Assembly: GCA_028685755.1 (NCBI GenBank)
Contig: JAQUDJ010000010.1
Coordinates: 1-32,852 of the forward strand
Direction of reading: 5' to 3'
From: Eubacteriales bacterium
GTDB lineage: Bacteria; Bacillota; Clostridia; Saccharofermentanales; UBA5734
DNA: 32,852 nucleotides
Below are positions 22,165-30,165 of the stretch, piece by piece (positions within the stretch are counted from its first letter, which is position 1; each line of letters opens with the position of its first letter). A program made the translations under genes and the position numbers. The notes beneath the pieces are model-generated. The model made no database searches, was not told the origin of the DNA, and was given only the letters and a program-made list of their open reading frames with translations.

Positions 22165-22196
22165 TTGACATAAATATATTTAAGAATTATTCTTAA
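22165..22196 (+). promoter_or_regulatory. Rubrerythrin promoter with PerR/Fur-like palindrome
   Basis: TTGACA (22165-22170) is followed after 17 bases by TATTCT (22188-22193). The perfect palindrome TTAAGAAT-T-ATTCTTAA (22180-22196) overlaps the -10. Its 15-base core matches the Bacillus Per-box consensus at 11 of 15 positions, and matches the 7-1-7 Fur-box equally well. Rubrerythrin genes in anaerobes are often under PerR, so peroxide control is likely but inferred. Confidence 0.6.
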
Positions 22197-22218
22197 TAAT
22201 ATCAAGGAGGACAAAATC

Positions 22219-22812
22219 ATGGGAAAACTCGCAGGAACGAAAACACAAGAAAATTTGATGAAAGCCTTCGCCGGTGAATCACAGGCGCGCAATCGCTATA
22301 CGTATTTTGCTTCAGCCGCTAGTAAAGAAGGCTATAAGCAAATCGAAGCCATTTTTATTGAAACAGCAGATAACGAGAAGGAACACGCCAAAGTCTTTTA
22401 TAAACATCTTGTTGCCGGCCTTGATGCTGCAGAAGCGGTACCAGTTGAAATTACCGCAATTTATCCGGTAGCATTAGGCAATACGCAGCAAAATTTAGTA
22501 TCCGCAGCAGCCGGTGAAAATGAAGAATGGACCGTCCTCTACCGAGAATTTGCTGATGTTGCTGAATCTGAAGGGTTCAAAGACGTAGCCTTTAGTTTCC
22601 GTAAAATTAGTGAAGTCGAAAAAGAACATGAGGAACGGTATCTTGCACTTGCTAATAATATTGCACAAGGGACTGTCTTTACAAAGACCGAATCAACCTT
22701 CTGGAAATGTCGTAATTGCGGGTACATTTTTGAAGGCACAAGCGCACCCGAATCTTGCCCGGCTTGCAAACATCCCAAAGCCCACTTTGAAGTTCAAAGC
22801 AAAAATTACTAA
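22219..22812 (+). CDS. rbr: Rubrerythrin
   Basis: A 197-residue cytoplasmic peroxide reductase. The N-terminal four-helix domain has the diiron ligands Glu20 ([10 protein letters not shown]), Glu53 and His56 (NEKEHAK), and a second set in ENEEW and [10 protein letters not shown]. The C-terminal rubredoxin-like domain has Cys164/167 (CRNC) and Cys180/183 (CPAC) for a single iron. The enzyme reduces hydrogen peroxide with electrons from NADH-dependent partners or rubredoxin. Length is standard. AAGGAGG precedes ATG 22219. It is a monocistronic unit between two terminators with a probable PerR box. Confidence 0.96.
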   Translation: MGKLAGTKTQENLMKAFAGESQARNRYTYFASAASKEGYKQIEAIFIETADNEKEHAKVFYKHLVAGLDAAEAVPVEITAIYPVALGNTQQNLVSAAAGENEEWTVLYREFADVAESEGFKDVAFSFRKISEVEKEHEERYLALANNIAQGTVFTKTESTFWKCRNCGYIFEGTSAPESCPACKHPKAHFEVQSKNY

Positions 22813-22841
22813 GTAAGACAGCCTAGTGTAAGTATAAAATC

Positions 22842-22872
22842 AAAAGGGGCAGCCGTGGCTGCCCCTTTTTTT
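22842..22872 (+). terminator. Rho-independent terminator after rbr, probably bidirectional
   Basis: AAAAGGGGCAGCC (22842-22854) pairs perfectly with GGCTGCCCCTTTT (22857-22869), followed by more T. The A-run on the other side would let it also terminate the convergent cbiQ transcript, which ends at 22906. Confidence 0.92.
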
Positions 22873-22905
22873 GTCAGCAAAATAATGAACCCTTCAGCGG
22901 ACCTG

Positions 22906-23703
22906 TCACGTGAATAACTGCATCATTAAAATCGGTAGATTAACGCAACGAACGCCTAAGAATAAGAAGGTCCAGCCAATCAAATAGACGATTTCAATAA
23001 TGCCAAATTTCAAAATACCACCGGTATGAAATTTTCCCTGATAACCTCGAATAACCATCGATTGATAAACACGTTGCGCTCGACCATACGTGCGAATTAG
23101 AAGTTGACCACTGATCACACCCCAATAATCATGGCGCAGTCCTTTTTGCGCAGGTGCTCGCAAAAAATATGCCCGCATCATATGAGAAAGTTCTTCAGCC
23201 AAAACAGTAATGTAGCGAAAAGTGAGCAGAAATTGCAAAGCAAATAACTTAGGAAGCCGAAGTAGTTGAAGCGCTACGGTTATTTTTTCGACACTTGTCG
23301 TCATGATCAGCAAAAAACTCGCGGATAAGGTCAGAACCGATTTAATTAACAACGAGATGAGCATAACCTGACCACGGGAGATGGTCCAGAAACCCCAAGA
23401 TATCGGCGTTTGATCAAAGATTGAATTGATTAAGCCAATTGAAAGGATAAAGGGCTCAATCCAAAGAATTCGTTTGACGAGAACATGTAGTTTTATGTCC
23501 GCTAAAACAAGGATGATAACTGGATAAAAAAACAAGGGAAGTAAGGAAATCGTTTCTGTAGCTGGAAATGATACAACAATAATCAAGAAAATGAGTGTAA
23601 TCAGCAATTTTGCCAAAGGGTGCAGCCGATGTATCACGGAATCTTGTCGAGCTAATTGATCAAGCAACCGTATTTGATACATCGAACTGGCTATTTTTTG
23701 CAC
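22906..23703 (-). CDS. cbiQ: ECF transporter T component, CbiQ-like
   Basis: A 265-residue transmembrane protein with about five to six hydrophobic segments and the T-component hallmarks: LHPLAKLLITLIFL near the N-terminus, MMRAYFLRAP and VYQSMVIRGY (the coupling-helix AMxxRGY-like motif). These proteins couple ATPases to a substrate-binding S component for uptake of cobalt, biotin or other micronutrients. No ATPase (EcfA/CbiO) or S component (CbiM/CbiN) lies in the window, so it is an orphan here. The start is GTG 23703 with GGAG ten bases upstream. Cobalt is suggested by the cobamide genes 6 kb away, but the substrate cannot be read from this protein. Confidence 0.8.
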   Translation of the reverse strand: MQKIASSMYQIRLLDQLARQDSVIHRLHPLAKLLITLIFLIIVVSFPATETISLLPLFFYPVIILVLADIKLHVLVKRILWIEPFILSIGLINSIFDQTPISWGFWTISRGQVMLISLLIKSVLTLSASFLLIMTTSVEKITVALQLLRLPKLFALQFLLTFRYITVLAEELSHMMRAYFLRAPAQKGLRHDYWGVISGQLLIRTYGRAQRVYQSMVIRGYQGKFHTGGILKFGIIEIVYLIGWTFLFLGVRCVNLPILMMQLFT

Positions 23704-23843
23704 GCCGTTTACACTCCGCTTCCAAATAAGATTATTTTATTGTATCACGGGCGATTCACACAGAACGTTGCGAAGTTCCTGACAATTTCATCACATTTGC
23801 GGCATATGCTTAAAACAACAAATCAATTATAAAGGAAGTAATC

Positions 23844-24683
23844 ATGATCAAGAAAAAGTTTAATTATCGTTTGCTTGTGCAAATCTTTTTCTTCACATTG
23901 ATCGCCTATTATGCAATGGCGAAATCACTAGCTGAGGCAGGCATAACCTTATCGTGGCTTGTCTTGCCGGATATTTCTCTTCATACACTTTGTCCTTTTG
24001 GTGGAGTGGCAACACTTTATTCACTGCTAACGGCAGGCGAACTCGTGCGCCAGATTCACTTTTCAGCGGTTGTCCTTGCTGGCATAATTGTTGTCTTGTC
24101 AATTTTTCTCGGCCCAATTTTCTGCGGCTGGGTCTGTCCGTTGGGCTCCGTCCAAGATTGGATCAGTCATGTGGGTCATAAGATTTTCAAATGGCGATAT
24201 AATGCAATGATTCCAAAAAAAATTGATTTTAGCTTGCGATATGCACGTTACCTCGTACTAGCTTGGGTAATTTATGTGACCGCTGTGACCGGTCAACTGA
24301 TCTTTTCTGATTATGATCCCTACTACGCATTATTTCATTTTTGGACAGGCGAAGTTGCACCCATTGGCTTAGGCATTCTCATCGTAACATCACTCCTGTC
24401 GTTGATCATCGCACGCCCGTGGTGCAAATATGCCTGTCCATATGGCGCGGTCCTTGGCCTTTTTAATAAAATCAAAATTTTTGGGCTTAAACGCCAGGTC
24501 CACACGTGCATTTCCTGCAATCGTTGCAACAAAGCATGCCCAATGAATCTTGACATTGCACATGCAAATTCAGTTCGAGATACCCAATGTATTAGTTGCA
24601 TGGAATGTACCTCGGACAATTCATGTCCAATCCCTCAGACCGTTGTAGTAGTAGTTGGATCAGTTAAAAAGGAAGGTAAATAA
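23844..24683 (+). CDS. NapH-type membrane polyferredoxin (4Fe-4S)
   Basis: A 279-residue membrane iron-sulfur protein with about five transmembrane helices. Two conserved membrane-edge motifs are present: FCGWVCPLGSVQDW and CKYACPYGAVLGLFNK (the CxxxCP type of NapH/NosR/RdxA). Two ferredoxin motifs follow at the C-terminus: CISCNRCNKACP and CISCMECTSDNSCP, the latter with altered spacing. Such proteins move electrons between membrane quinols and periplasmic or cytoplasmic acceptors. TLCPFGGV near residue 50 is a further cysteine motif. AAAGGAAG precedes ATG 23844. The gene for the anchored protein follows one base after its stop. Confidence 0.85.
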   Translation: MIKKKFNYRLLVQIFFFTLIAYYAMAKSLAEAGITLSWLVLPDISLHTLCPFGGVATLYSLLTAGELVRQIHFSAVVLAGIIVVLSIFLGPIFCGWVCPLGSVQDWISHVGHKIFKWRYNAMIPKKIDFSLRYARYLVLAWVIYVTAVTGQLIFSDYDPYYALFHFWTGEVAPIGLGILIVTSLLSLIIARPWCKYACPYGAVLGLFNKIKIFGLKRQVHTCISCNRCNKACPMNLDIAHANSVRDTQCISCMECTSDNSCPIPQTVVVVVGSVKKEGK

Positions 24684-24684
24684 A

Positions 24685-25209
24685 ATGAAATTACAACTTA
24701 AAGCGTGGTCAATGCCCATACTTATCGTCATAATCATTTTTGGTGGAATTGCGATTGCCCAATGGGGTGGCTATTGGGAAACCACCTCAGAAGGTGGTGG
24801 CGGTAATGGTGGCGGTCGAGGGCGCGGTGAAGTGAGTGAATCAGAGGTAGCTGATTATGAGCCCGGCGATATTCGCGGGAGTTACACGTTTGATGACGTA
24901 TCTTCAATATTTAATATCGACCCCAAAATTCTGCTTTCTGCATTTGGTTTGCCGACAGATCTTGATCCGGTGTCAATTCGAACAGGTGATCTCGAATCCT
25001 ATTACGAGGGTAGCGGCGTTGAAGTTGGTAATGGATCGGTAAAAATTTTCGTTGGGCTTTACAAAGATTTACCCGTTGATTTGGATTTAGACTCATATTT
25101 GCCGACATCAGCTGTCGCCTTAATCAAAGCAGCAAATTCGAATTTAGCGGTGGAGCAAGAAGCTTATTTGCTCAGCAATAAGATCGATTTCATACCGGTC
25201 ATTGAATAA
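24685..25209 (+). CDS. Membrane-anchored protein with Gly-rich linker, unknown function
   Basis: A 174-residue protein: a transmembrane anchor (about residues 9-30), a Gly/Arg linker (TSEGGGGNGGGRGRGEV, about 35-51), then a soluble region of two parts. The first (about 60-92) reads GDIRGSYTFDDVSSIF, DPKILLSAFGLPTD and looks like a small helical domain. The second (about 110-150) reads VGLYKDLPVDLDLDSYLPTSAVALI. I have an impression of similar segments near other NapH-like genes of Firmicutes, but no firm family. ATG 24685 follows GGAAGG (24671-24676), one base after the NapH-like stop, so translation is coupled. It is probably a partner of that protein. No cofactor motif or cysteine is visible. 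Confidence 0.65.
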   Translation: MKLQLKAWSMPILIVIIIFGGIAIAQWGGYWETTSEGGGGNGGGRGRGEVSESEVADYEPGDIRGSYTFDDVSSIFNIDPKILLSAFGLPTDLDPVSIRTGDLESYYEGSGVEVGNGSVKIFVGLYKDLPVDLDLDSYLPTSAVALIKAANSNLAVEQEAYLLSNKIDFIPVIE

Positions 25210-25227
25210 AATGATTTAAAATCAGGA

Positions 25228-25884
25228 TTATTTTCGCTTGGTGTAGGTGATTGCGTTAGATTTACAGACCGTCTGGCATGTGCCGCATACAAGGCACTCG
25301 CCCGTATTGATGCGATAAGGCTTTATCGCAGTTTGTGCGTCTGCCCTCGAAATGGTTTTTGTCGGACAAGCCCTAGCACAAGCGCCACATTGAACACAGG
25401 CCGATTCGTTAATCTTCATACCGGCTATTGCTGTTTTAGCGGGAAAACGAAGGATCGCACCGTATGGGCAAAGGTAACGGTGCCAGAGTAATTCAGGGTA
25501 AAAGAACGTTAAAATAATTCCAGCAAAAAACAAGATGGGCATGATTGGCAAAGTCAAATGATTTTTTTGACTTATAACGGCAACTGCCACAAATAAAATT
25601 AAGATGATCGTCCTCACCCAGGGGTTTTTCAACCAAGATGGGATAGGGCGGTCTTTTATTTTCAATTTCTTTTTAGCAACCGTTGTCCAACGCAGGACCG
25701 TATTGATCGGACAGATCCAGCCACAATATAAACGACTAAATACAAATGAAGCAATAACCCCACCAACAAAAAAGCCCATCCAGAGCTGAATTTTACCCAG
25801 TGCGATCAGTGCGATAAAAAGGATTAGCATCAATAATTGCAGGGCTGTTTGTAGCGCGCGTTTAATAAAAAGTGTACGTTTCAC
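25228..25884 (-). CDS. Second NapH-type 4Fe-4S membrane protein
   Basis: A 218-residue protein with two or three N-terminal helices, a YCGWICPINTVLRW motif (about residues 53-66), and RYLCPYGAILRFPAK. Two complete ferredoxin motifs (CVQCGACARACP and CLVCGTCQTVCK) sit at the C-terminus. It is shorter than the NapH-like protein at 23844, of which it appears to be a distant paralog. The start is GTG 25884 with AAAGGAG nine bases upstream. It converges on the anchored-protein gene with an 18-base gap. It probably feeds or receives electrons at the membrane. The partners are not certain. Confidence 0.85.
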   Translation of the reverse strand: MKRTLFIKRALQTALQLLMLILFIALIALGKIQLWMGFFVGGVIASFVFSRLYCGWICPINTVLRWTTVAKKKLKIKDRPIPSWLKNPWVRTIILILFVAVAVISQKNHLTLPIMPILFFAGIILTFFYPELLWHRYLCPYGAILRFPAKTAIAGMKINESACVQCGACARACPTKTISRADAQTAIKPYRINTGECLVCGTCQTVCKSNAITYTKRK

Positions 25885-26114
25885 AGGCTTTAACTCCTTT
25901 GCGTGTCTAGTGCCGTTAGTATAAATTCATTCATCAATTCAGTAAGTTACCAAGGCTACTAATATCGGAATAATTTACATTGTTCTAACAAATAAATTTG
26001 GCATTTACGTGTGTATGGTATGAAAGGGTGATAAAATATAATCGTTTGCGAATCTGATATTTACCCAATCAATATATTATTCGAACTTTTGCCTAACGAA
26101 ATGAGGTACCAAGA

Positions 26115-27152
26115 ATGGTTTTATCCACTGCGATGGTCGTCAGCATTGTTCTGGTCTTGGCTGTAATTTTCGTCAATGGCTGGACTGATGCACCTAATGC
26201 GATTGCAACAGCCGTTTCAACACGATGCCTTACCCCGCGTGTAGCGATCATTGTCGCAGTTGTTTTTAATATGTTAGGTACTGCGGTCATGACAATACTG
26301 AATGCGAAGGTTGCTGAAACAATCAGCAAGATGGTCAGCTTTGAAGCTGCATCAGAACTTCAACCGAATGCCCCTCTGATCGTTTTGGCTGCATCTTTAG
26401 CCGCAATAGTCATATGGGCAACCGTCGCGTGGTACTTTGGCATTCCGACAAGTGAAAGCCATGCATTGATCGCAGGCATCACGGGGGGCGCTTTGGCCCT
26501 CGGCAATGGCTTCTCAGCTATCAATATGGGCGAATGGAAGAAAGTCTTCTATGGCCTTGGGATCTCATCCGTTTTAGGCTTTTTCAGTGGCTATGCACTT
26601 GTCCATCTGATCACTTTCTTGTTTAAACATGTCAAACGTGTCACCGCAAATCGCTTCTTTACCGGAGGTCAGATTTTTGGGGCAAGTTGGATGGCTTTTA
26701 TGCACGGGGCTCAAGATGGCCAGAAATTTATGGGCGTCTTCATGCTTGCACTTTTCTTGAATAACGCTGCCTCTAAAACAACAGAAGGTACATTTAAAGT
26801 GCAGTGGTGGCTGATCATCCTGACTTCACTTGTCATGGGCTTTGGCACGTCCGTTGGCGGCTGGCGCATAATCAAGGCTGTTGGCATGGATATGGTCAAG
26901 CTCGAAAAATACCAAGGCTTTGCGGCTGATGTCGCAGCAGCAGGCTGTTTGCTACTATCCTCAGTGACAGGTATTCCGGTCAGTACAACCCACACAAAAA
27001 CAACCGCGATTATGGGTGTCGGCAGTGCTCGCCGCATTTCATCAGTCAATTGGGGTGTTGTTAAGGATATGGTCCTAGCTTGGGTCTTAACTTTCCCAGG
27101 TTGCGGGTTGATTGGTTATGTGATGGCAAAGTTAGCCTTGCTGATTTTCTAA
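26115..27152 (+). CDS. pit: PiT-family inorganic phosphate permease
   Basis: A 345-residue integral membrane transporter. The duplicated PiT signature appears as VNGWTDAPNAIATAVSTR at the N-terminus and VTGIPVSTTHTKTTAIMGVG near the C-terminus. SWMAFMHGAQDGQKFMGVF and TSESHALIAG lie between. About nine to ten hydrophobic helices are visible. The family imports phosphate as a metal-phosphate complex, usually driven by protons or sodium. TGAGGT precedes ATG 26115. The DUF47 partner follows after 99 bases, the usual pairing. Confidence 0.93.
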   Translation: MVLSTAMVVSIVLVLAVIFVNGWTDAPNAIATAVSTRCLTPRVAIIVAVVFNMLGTAVMTILNAKVAETISKMVSFEAASELQPNAPLIVLAASLAAIVIWATVAWYFGIPTSESHALIAGITGGALALGNGFSAINMGEWKKVFYGLGISSVLGFFSGYALVHLITFLFKHVKRVTANRFFTGGQIFGASWMAFMHGAQDGQKFMGVFMLALFLNNAASKTTEGTFKVQWWLIILTSLVMGFGTSVGGWRIIKAVGMDMVKLEKYQGFAADVAAAGCLLLSSVTGIPVSTTHTKTTAIMGVGSARRISSVNWGVVKDMVLAWVLTFPGCGLIGYVMAKLALLIF

Positions 27153-27251
27153 AAAGCTCGACTTAGCCCACTCAATATGACCCTGTAAAAATGAATTCAC
27201 TAATTGTGTTGATTACAATGAATAAGCATTGATGATTTAAAGGAGAATAAG

Positions 27252-27869
27252 ATGGCTTTCAAGAAGGAAATGAATTACTTCGATGTTTTGATCACAGCAA
27301 CCTCTTACTCGATGCAAACCGCAGTCAAATTAAACGAATTAATGAACAATTACACGGATGTTGCGCGCAAAGCGAGTGAAATCCATGACTTAGAACATGC
27401 TGGCGATAATGAAGTCCACCGCATGTATGATGCCCTGCACACGGCATTTATCACCCCGATCGACCGCGAAGACTTGTTTGGCCTGATCAAGTCGATCGAT
27501 GATATCACCGATCTGATCGAGGATGCTTCGAACCGTCTTGATATGATGGCGATTGGTGAAGTTCGACCGGAAGCGCTTGAGATGGGGAGCCTCTTAGAAC
27601 GTGGCACAACCATGTTGCATGAGTTGATGAAAGAATTTAAAACACACAAACGCAATAAGAAGTTGATGCAATTGATCCGCGATGTTAACACGTTAGAGGA
27701 AGAGGGCGATCGACTATACCGTACGAGTATCAAACGGCTCTTTACCACAGATGTTTCTGTCATTGAGGTCATCAAGTGGAAAGATATTTATGACGACATG
27801 GAAAATGTGCTCGATGCCTGCGAAGATGTCGCCAATATTGTTGAAGGCGTGGTCATGAAGAATTCTTAA
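27252..27869 (+). CDS. DUF47/PhoU-like PiT accessory protein
   Basis: A 205-residue helical cytoplasmic protein of the DUF47 (YkaA/PhoU-like) family. Conserved acidic and polar patterns are HDLEHAGDNEVHRMYDAL, TPIDREDLFGLIKSIDDITDLIEDA, LEEEGDRLYR and WKDIYDDMENVLDACEDVANIVE. The E/D-xxxD repeats resemble the metal-binding motifs of PhoU. Family members are encoded next to PiT permeases and are thought to regulate them. AAAGGAGAA precedes ATG 27252, and a strong terminator follows 30 bases after the stop. Confidence 0.93.
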   Translation: MAFKKEMNYFDVLITATSYSMQTAVKLNELMNNYTDVARKASEIHDLEHAGDNEVHRMYDALHTAFITPIDREDLFGLIKSIDDITDLIEDASNRLDMMAIGEVRPEALEMGSLLERGTTMLHELMKEFKTHKRNKKLMQLIRDVNTLEEEGDRLYRTSIKRLFTTDVSVIEVIKWKDIYDDMENVLDACEDVANIVEGVVMKNS

Positions 27870-27898
27870 TTATCGATTTTTCGATAACGAAATTTATG

Positions 27899-27931
27899 GA
27901 GAGTTGCTCGATTGGGAGCAACTCTCTTTTT
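27899..27931 (+). terminator. Rho-independent terminator after the pit-DUF47 unit
   Basis: GAGAGTTGCTC (27899-27909) pairs perfectly with GAGCAACTCTC (27916-27926) around a six-base loop, followed by a run of five T. Confidence 0.9.
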
Positions 27932-28086
27932 ATGTAAATTGAGATAAGTTACAAACAAAATTATTGAGAAAATAATGAATAGACAAATTGAATATATGAT
28001 GTTAATTGTCAAAAAAAAGCTTATAATAAAAATAGCTTTAAAAGTTACATAATAATGCATTAAATATATCATATGAGGCCGACATT

Positions 28087-30165
28087 ATGACGCAACCAAC
28101 ACCACTTGGAAATTTTGAACATATAGATAATGATCAAATACATTTGATTTTAGAAAGCAGTCAAATAGCAATATGGGACTGGAATATTCAAACAGGCGAG
28201 GCTTCCTTCAACGATAAATGGGCTGAAATGGTTGGTTTTACTTTAGCAGAATTACAGCCAATGAGTATTGAAACATGGGTTAAATTAGCTCACCCAGATG
28301 ACCTAATCGAATCTAATAATCGCTTGAATTGTCATTTTTCGGGCGAGACACCATGCTATGAATTTGAAAGTCGAATGCGTCATAAGGATGGCCACTGGGT
28401 CTGGGTGCTTGATCGAGGCAAGGTTATTGCATGGACATCGGATGGTCAACCGCTGCGAATGTTCGGCACTCACACGGATATTTCTAGAATTAAAAATGCT
28501 GAAGCGATGCTTAAATTGAGTGAACAGCGTTACAGTTTAGCTTTGCAAGGTGCGAATATTGGTCTTTGGGATTATGATGTTCCAGCAAAGTCCCTGTTTT
28601 TTTCGCCAGTCATGCATAAATTGCTTGGCTATGCGGAGCATGAAATTCCCCACAGGTTTGATTTTTGGATTGACATTAGCCACCCTGACGATAAAAGCAA
28701 AATTCACAAAGCGACCATGGCATACCTGAAATCGGGTGTGGGTCAATTTGAAGTGGAACATCGCCTCATACAAAAGAATGGTACATATCGGTGGTTTTTA
28801 TCGCGTGGCAGTGCACTGATGGATGCGCAAAATAAGCCAATACGCTGGATCGGCACGATTATGGATATTACAGAACTGACGCAAGAGCGCGAAGACAGTT
28901 TAGAACTCGAGCGCTTTATGGCGGTCAATCAAGATCTTTTGTTGATCACGGATAAAGACGGACAATTTATTAAATATAATGAGGCATGGTCTGAAATTCT
29001 CGGTTATCCGATGGATTATTTCCGGATCCATCGATTCCTCGAGTTGATTCACCCCAATGATTTGACCGAGACACTCCAGGTTTTATCTAAATTAACTAAT
29101 CAGGAAAAGGTCATTAATTTTATCAATCGTTATCGATGCCAAGATGGTCAATATAAATATTTCGAATGGCGTGCATTCCCATATGGTGACCAAGTTTATG
29201 GCTCTGCACGTGATATTACTCAACGCAAGACAGCTGAAGAACAAGCTCTATATTTGAGTGAACACGACTCGTTGACCCACTTGTATAATCGAAATTATTT
29301 TGATCGACGAGTTCAAGCTGAAATTGAACGCGCGAATCGATACCCAGTTCCGCTGGCTTTAGTGATGATCGATCTAGATCATTTCAAACGAATTAATGAT
29401 ACATGGGGACACCCAGTTGGGGATTCTGTTTTATATGAAACGGCACAAATTCTCTTGCAAAATCTTCGCAAGCAAGATGTACTTGTGCGGATGGGTGGCG
29501 AAGAATTTCTAGTTCTGATGCCCCATACGACGCAACAAGGTGCCCGTGTCGTCGCTGAGAAGATCCGTGTAGCGATCGAACAAGTGAACCATGTAGTCGC
29601 CGGCCATTTTACTGCCAGCTTGGGTGTAGCCGAGCGTCAAGAAAATGAAAGTTTTATCCAGTGGTATAAACGAGTCGATGATGCAATGTACCAAGCAAAA
29701 GCGGATGGTCGCAATCAGGTTGCCGTTTCGAATGACTTCCGAAGCGCCCAGCCAATGAATGTCATGCTGCAATGGCAAGTTGAATGGGATTGTGGCAATC
29801 CGTTAATTGATCAACAGCATCAGCAATTACTCGATATTGGGAATGGTTTGATCACACTGGCATTAGCCGATTCAGACCCGAAAGTGATGCTTAATTTGTT
29901 CGATCAATTAGTCATCCATTTAGATCATCATTTCGCTATTGAAGAAGGCATTTTAGAGACCCAACATTACGAAAACCTTGAAGCACATCGGCAAACGCAT
30001 CGTGACCTGATGGGCAAAGCGCGCTTTTTAAGGACCTATTTCGAAAATCGCACAATCACTGCCAGCTCTATTTTCACGTTTATCATTGAAGATCTTGTCA
30101 TGGGGCATCTAACCAAAGAAGATATTCTTTATTTCCCGCTACTTAAAGGCTTAAATGACGCTTGA
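28087..30165 (+). CDS. Triple-PAS diguanylate cyclase with C-terminal hemerythrin domain
   Basis: A 692-residue protein without membrane helices. Three PAS/PAC units occupy about residues 20-135, 145-265 and 275-390, with repeated IRWIGT/MFGTHTDIS and YGSARDIT endings. The GGDEF domain (about 395-560) has DLDHFKRIND, active site GGEEF (470-474) and I-site RKQD (461-464) five residues before it. Residues about 565-690 form a bacteriohemerythrin domain with His/Glu ligands in LIDQQHQQLLDIG, HLDHHFAIEEGIL, LEAHRQTHRDLM and GHLTKEDILYF. It should make c-di-GMP under PAS and oxygen/diiron control. The second half strongly resembles the protein at 11357. GAGG precedes ATG 28087. The last 23 bases overlap the convergent GGDEF-EAL gene. 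Confidence 0.92.
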   Translation: MTQPTPLGNFEHIDNDQIHLILESSQIAIWDWNIQTGEASFNDKWAEMVGFTLAELQPMSIETWVKLAHPDDLIESNNRLNCHFSGETPCYEFESRMRHKDGHWVWVLDRGKVIAWTSDGQPLRMFGTHTDISRIKNAEAMLKLSEQRYSLALQGANIGLWDYDVPAKSLFFSPVMHKLLGYAEHEIPHRFDFWIDISHPDDKSKIHKATMAYLKSGVGQFEVEHRLIQKNGTYRWFLSRGSALMDAQNKPIRWIGTIMDITELTQEREDSLELERFMAVNQDLLLITDKDGQFIKYNEAWSEILGYPMDYFRIHRFLELIHPNDLTETLQVLSKLTNQEKVINFINRYRCQDGQYKYFEWRAFPYGDQVYGSARDITQRKTAEEQALYLSEHDSLTHLYNRNYFDRRVQAEIERANRYPVPLALVMIDLDHFKRINDTWGHPVGDSVLYETAQILLQNLRKQDVLVRMGGEEFLVLMPHTTQQGARVVAEKIRVAIEQVNHVVAGHFTASLGVAERQENESFIQWYKRVDDAMYQAKADGRNQVAVSNDFRSAQPMNVMLQWQVEWDCGNPLIDQQHQQLLDIGNGLITLALADSDPKVMLNLFDQLVIHLDHHFAIEEGILETQHYENLEAHRQTHRDLMGKARFLRTYFENRTITASSIFTFIIEDLVMGHLTKEDILYFPLLKGLNDA

